A stretch of 64,000 nucleotides of DNA from Stieleria varia (GTDB taxonomy: Bacteria > Planctomycetota > Planctomycetia > Pirellulales > Pirellulaceae), in contig NZ_CP151726.1 in NCBI RefSeq assembly GCF_038443385.1, forward strand, positions 1,488,001 to 1,552,000, written 5' to 3'. This document shows positions 61,398-64,000 of the stretch, in pieces (within the stretch, counting starts at the first letter, position 1; every line of letters begins with the position of its first letter). The translations under genes and the position numbers were made by a program. Under the pieces are notes generated by a model. The model was given only the letters and a program-made list of their open reading frames with translations. It ran no database searches and was not told where the DNA came from.

Positions 61398-61889
61398 TTA
61401 CTGACCTTGCAGCGTTGACGACGGAATGTTCGTCAACTGAAAGCGATTTCGCATGATGACTTTGTCGTCACAGCGGATCACCGCACTGAACTCGAACACC
61501 GTGTCGACGATTTCGGCAAGCGTGACCGTCGCGATCAGGACGTCACCTGGTCGAGCAAAACCACGATACCGAGCGTTCTTGATTCTCACCAATACGCCCA
61601 ATGCGAACTCATTGAACATTGGGTCCGTGGTGTCGAATTGCTCCATCGGGTTGTGGCGGGCGGCGATCAAGATGCCCGCGCTCTGTGTGGAGAATTCTTG
61701 CATCATTGCGCCCGGAAAGATCGGTGCGCCAGGGAAGTGCCCGTGGATGAAGATCGCCTCCGACGGCACGGTGGTCTGAGTGACCACCGTGGCATCGTCG
61801 AGGGACAAGATTTCATCGACCAATAGGTAGGGTCGACGATGGTGCAAGTAGCCTTCGATGCTGTCAAAGTCGTGATGAAAATAACGCAT
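61398..61889 (-). CDS. FabZ/FabA-type 3-hydroxyacyl-ACP dehydratase-like protein
   Basis: 163 residues. Hotdog-fold marks are LHHRRPYLLVDEIL (catalytic His region), then HGHFPGAPIFPGAMMQEFSTQSAG with the catalytic acid region. The product would remove water from 3-hydroxyacyl-ACP in fatty acid synthesis or a related pathway. The sequence differs enough from housekeeping FabZ that a special role is possible. A fatty acid desaturase gene lies upstream on the same strand, 71 bases away, so both may serve membrane lipid composition. Confidence 0.88.
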   Translation of the reverse strand: MRYFHHDFDSIEGYLHHRRPYLLVDEILSLDDATVVTQTTVPSEAIFIHGHFPGAPIFPGAMMQEFSTQSAGILIAARHNPMEQFDTTDPMFNEFALGVLVRIKNARYRGFARPGDVLIATVTLAEIVDTVFEFSAVIRCDDKVIMRNRFQLTNIPSSTLQGQ

Positions 61890-61960
61890 GATCAGGGAAG
61901 GCTACGGCAAAGCATTGGAGGGGAGGATCTTGAGGAATCGATCAGCAAGTGGTCGGTCGA

Positions 61961-62968
61961 TCAAGATTTTTCCACCAAAGTGTTCTCGGCAGCTCTCTTT
62001 TCAGCAGCCGTGCGGTAGTCAACGACGTCCCAAACCAAACCCACCGCACGCATCAAACGAATGGCTTGCCAGGTGATGTCAAACTCCCACCAGTGGTGAC
62101 CGTGCTTGGCCATCCGCGGATAAGCGTGGTGATTGTTGTGCCAGCCTTCGCCGTACGCGATGATGGCAACCAGCCAATTGTTTCGGCTATCGTCAGTGGT
62201 TTCGTAGTTGCGATATCCCCACATGTGCGACCAACTGTTGACCAACCACGTGGTATGCAAGACGGCGACCAAGCGAACGAACATGGCCCAGACGAGCATG
62301 GACCAACCCATCGATGATCCGCCGATCGCGTATCCGATGCCGAACAACGCAAAGCCGACCATGATGTGCAGTGGCAAGAACATCACGTCCAAGAAACGCA
62401 TGCCCTTGTCTTTGTACAAATCGGGAACCCAACGCATCAGGTAGCCTTTGCGGTCACCGTTGTGTGTGGGGTAAGCCAGCCAGATCATGTGGCTCCACCA
62501 ACCGCCTTCATGTGGCGAGTGAGGATCACCTTCCAAGTCGCTGTGGGCATGGTGCTTGCGGTGGTCAGCCACCCAGTCCAACGCCGAGCCTTCGCCGGCA
62601 AGCGTTCCGATGGTGGCAAAGAAATACCGGACCCAACTGTATGTCTTCATGCCGGTGTGCGTGAGCAGTCGGTGATAGCCGAGGCAAATGCCCAAGCTGC
62701 CCGTGACCCAGTGCAGGAAGAGAGCGACGCCCAATGCGGTCCAAGTGAATGTGAACGGTGCAGCGGCAAATACGACCACGTGTGCCAAGCCCAGCCAGCC
62801 AATGGCCCACCACGACAACACACCCCGCTCGCGACGCTCTTCCCCCGTCGGGTGGGCGTTCTCGGGCAGCTTCTTTTCTTCAATATTTGGATTCACCTGA
62901 CGCCCGACGCCGGTCTTTCCTTTCCGGCGTGTCTTTTTGGTTTCAGGTGCTTCGATTACGGTTGCCAT
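61961..62968 (-). CDS. Membrane fatty acid desaturase (acyl-CoA delta-9 type)
   Basis: 335 residues. An N-terminal basic stretch (TKKTRRKGKTG) precedes four membrane helices. The three histidine boxes are present: HRLLTH, HRKHHAHSD and EGWHNNHHAYP, which bind the di-iron centre. The family introduces a cis double bond in acyl chains using oxygen. With the FabZ-like gene behind it, it probably adjusts membrane fluidity. The length is within the range of bacterial acyl-CoA desaturases. Confidence 0.93.
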   Translation of the reverse strand: MATVIEAPETKKTRRKGKTGVGRQVNPNIEEKKLPENAHPTGEERRERGVLSWWAIGWLGLAHVVVFAAAPFTFTWTALGVALFLHWVTGSLGICLGYHRLLTHTGMKTYSWVRYFFATIGTLAGEGSALDWVADHRKHHAHSDLEGDPHSPHEGGWWSHMIWLAYPTHNGDRKGYLMRWVPDLYKDKGMRFLDVMFLPLHIMVGFALFGIGYAIGGSSMGWSMLVWAMFVRLVAVLHTTWLVNSWSHMWGYRNYETTDDSRNNWLVAIIAYGEGWHNNHHAYPRMAKHGHHWWEFDITWQAIRLMRAVGLVWDVVDYRTAAEKRAAENTLVEKS

Positions 62969-63598
62969 CTGGCATTTTCCTTCAAACGAATTTTTCAGGT
63001 GTCGGAGTCCTCGTCGCTCCGAGATGCGAGAATCCTATCGAAATCGCAAGCCCAGACTGTCTCAGGAAATACATAATGATGTAACGGTCCTGTAAAACTC
63101 TGCTTTCCTCCCTCTACGGCGTGGACGAGCCCCCTTCGTGACGAGCCAAAAACAGCCCCTTTTGCCCTTTCCGGGTGCGACAATTCGTTCTCAGCCTTGC
63201 TATCAAGGGCGTATGGCGCCACCGAACTCTTGGTAACACGTCCATGCTAGGCGGGACGTTCTGGATCGCGCCAGTGGCTGATGAATCATCCGGTCGAGCA
63301 GTAATCGTTACAGTCGCATGCAGACGGCCAACTCAACGTGAACGGATCGACCGTCAGAAGCGGCGAGACAGGACGGCTTTCCGGCGGAAAGATCGTACCA
63401 AACCGCTGTACCACTGCCACCGGTGCCGATGATTGAGAATGCCGGCGAGAGTGGACCTGGCGGTCCACTCGACGCTGCGCCGAGCGGAAGGAAATGGAGT
63501 TGTTCGGCGGAACGTTCGACCCTCATTTCCTCTTGATCGAATGGTTTTTCAAACAAGCGATCGGCTGTTATCTCTTGAGATGACGGTCGATCGTTTTT
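62969..63598. other. Gap between the desaturase and phosphofructokinase genes
   Basis: About 630 bases. Short frames here show no family features and I do not call them genes. A perfect 9-bp hairpin (GAGTGGACC-TGGC-GGTCCACTC) lies at 63449-63470, about 130 bases past the phosphofructokinase stop; it lacks a clear T run in either direction. The left part should hold the desaturase promoter. Confidence 0.5.
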
Positions 63599-64000
63599 TT
63601 ATTCGGCGTCATCCAAGAACGGATTGGTGTAGCCCGGTGTATCGCCAAGGCAGATCCCCATTCCCCGCGCCGTTTGCACCGTGGAACCGTGCGGATCGAC
63701 TGTGCGAATGTTGTGCACCGCGTCGGCGATCGCCACGCTGGTGATTGCTGGCGGATCACTGCAGACCATTTGACCGAAGCGTTTTTGATAGACCAGACGC
63801 ACCGCGTGGGCTCCGTATTCACTGGACAGCACGCGATCAAATGTTGTGGGGCCGCCGCCACGTTGCAAATGGCCCAAGACGACACAGCGGACGTCTTGCT
63901 CGATCATCTGGCTGAGTTGATCGGTGACGACGTGGCCGATTCCACCCAGTTTGACTTGCAGATTTCCGCCGGAATGAGAGTCCGTGACCATCGCTCCGTC
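63599..64000 (-). CDS. ATP- or PPi-dependent 6-phosphofructokinase, C-terminal part (5' end outside window)
   Basis: The frame is open to the window edge, so only the last about 134 codons are visible. Diagnostic block: [32 protein letters not shown], the segment that binds fructose-6-phosphate in PfkA-type enzymes. The phosphoryl-donor residues are upstream of the window, so ATP versus pyrophosphate cannot be decided. It would catalyse the committed step of glycolysis. Transcription runs toward the desaturase gap. Confidence 0.9.
   Translation of the reverse strand, partial: DGAMVTDSHSGGNLQVKLGGIGHVVTDQLSQMIEQDVRCVVLGHLQRGGGPTTFDRVLSSEYGAHAVRLVYQKRFGQMVCSDPPAITSVAIADAVHNIRTVDPHGSTVQTARGMGICLGDTPGYTNPFLDDAE

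Noticed and set aside
62995..63222. Short minus-strand frame before the desaturase
   Set aside because: No family features, atypical composition and no ribosome binding site that I can support.

Overview
The window reads as chromosomal DNA of a marine planctomycete close to Rhodopirellula/Pirellulaceae. I infer this from gene families, not from a marker gene: a DUF1549/DUF1553-like plus DUF1501 secreted pair, a large Ser/Thr kinase with a TPR tail, SHD1 and GYF domains, secreted esterases of the Fes type, DUF4254, moderate GC, and long gaps full of palindromic repeats. No rRNA, tRNA or CRISPR array was seen.

Layout. 1-11.7 kb is a signalling island on the + strand: the end of a histidine kinase, a MauG-like dihaem peroxidase, a second near-identical kinase, a REC-GGDEF-EAL protein, a REC-PAS-kinase gene split by a fresh ISAs1-type insertion, then REC-HDOD and REC-HD proteins. 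11.9-18.3 kb has a secreted CBM-like protein, a rhomboid protease, two related secreted esterases (one a double-esterase/SMP-30 fusion) and a small acidic protein. 18.8-22 kb carries YjbQ, an ammonium transporter and a PII protein. 22-31.5 kb has a methyltransferase, an SMI1/KNR4-like protein, CutC, DUF4254, the giant kinase and a small membrane protein.

31.6-40.7 kb is a minus-strand cluster, probably an operon: a zinc-ribbon TRAFAC-type GTPase, a GAP1-N2-like membrane protein, a large coiled-coil membrane protein, a twin-GYF membrane protein and an SHD1/PQQ-propeller secreted protein. This is the best candidate for a poorly described system. 40.8-44.2 kb has an M90 peptidase with a SEC-C tail, a DUF2817 peptidase and an alpha/beta hydrolase. 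44.5-51.4 kb encodes a MacB/HlyD/TolC-type tripartite exporter. 51.5-58.1 kb holds a methyltransferase, the DUF1549/DUF1501 pair and a propeller/multi-TM protein. 58.2-64 kb has Tpx, TrhO, a REP-associated transposase set between two arrays of 61-bp palindromic units, a FabZ-like dehydratase, a fatty acid desaturase and the end of phosphofructokinase.

Repeats are a theme. There is a roughly 230-bp MITE-like element in three copies (one with a 67-bp unit amplified four times), a roughly 95-bp palindromic element in two copies, a dispersed REP motif, several perfect 20-26 bp inverted repeats, and the REP/RAYT arrays. Several repeats touch or form the 3' ends of genes.
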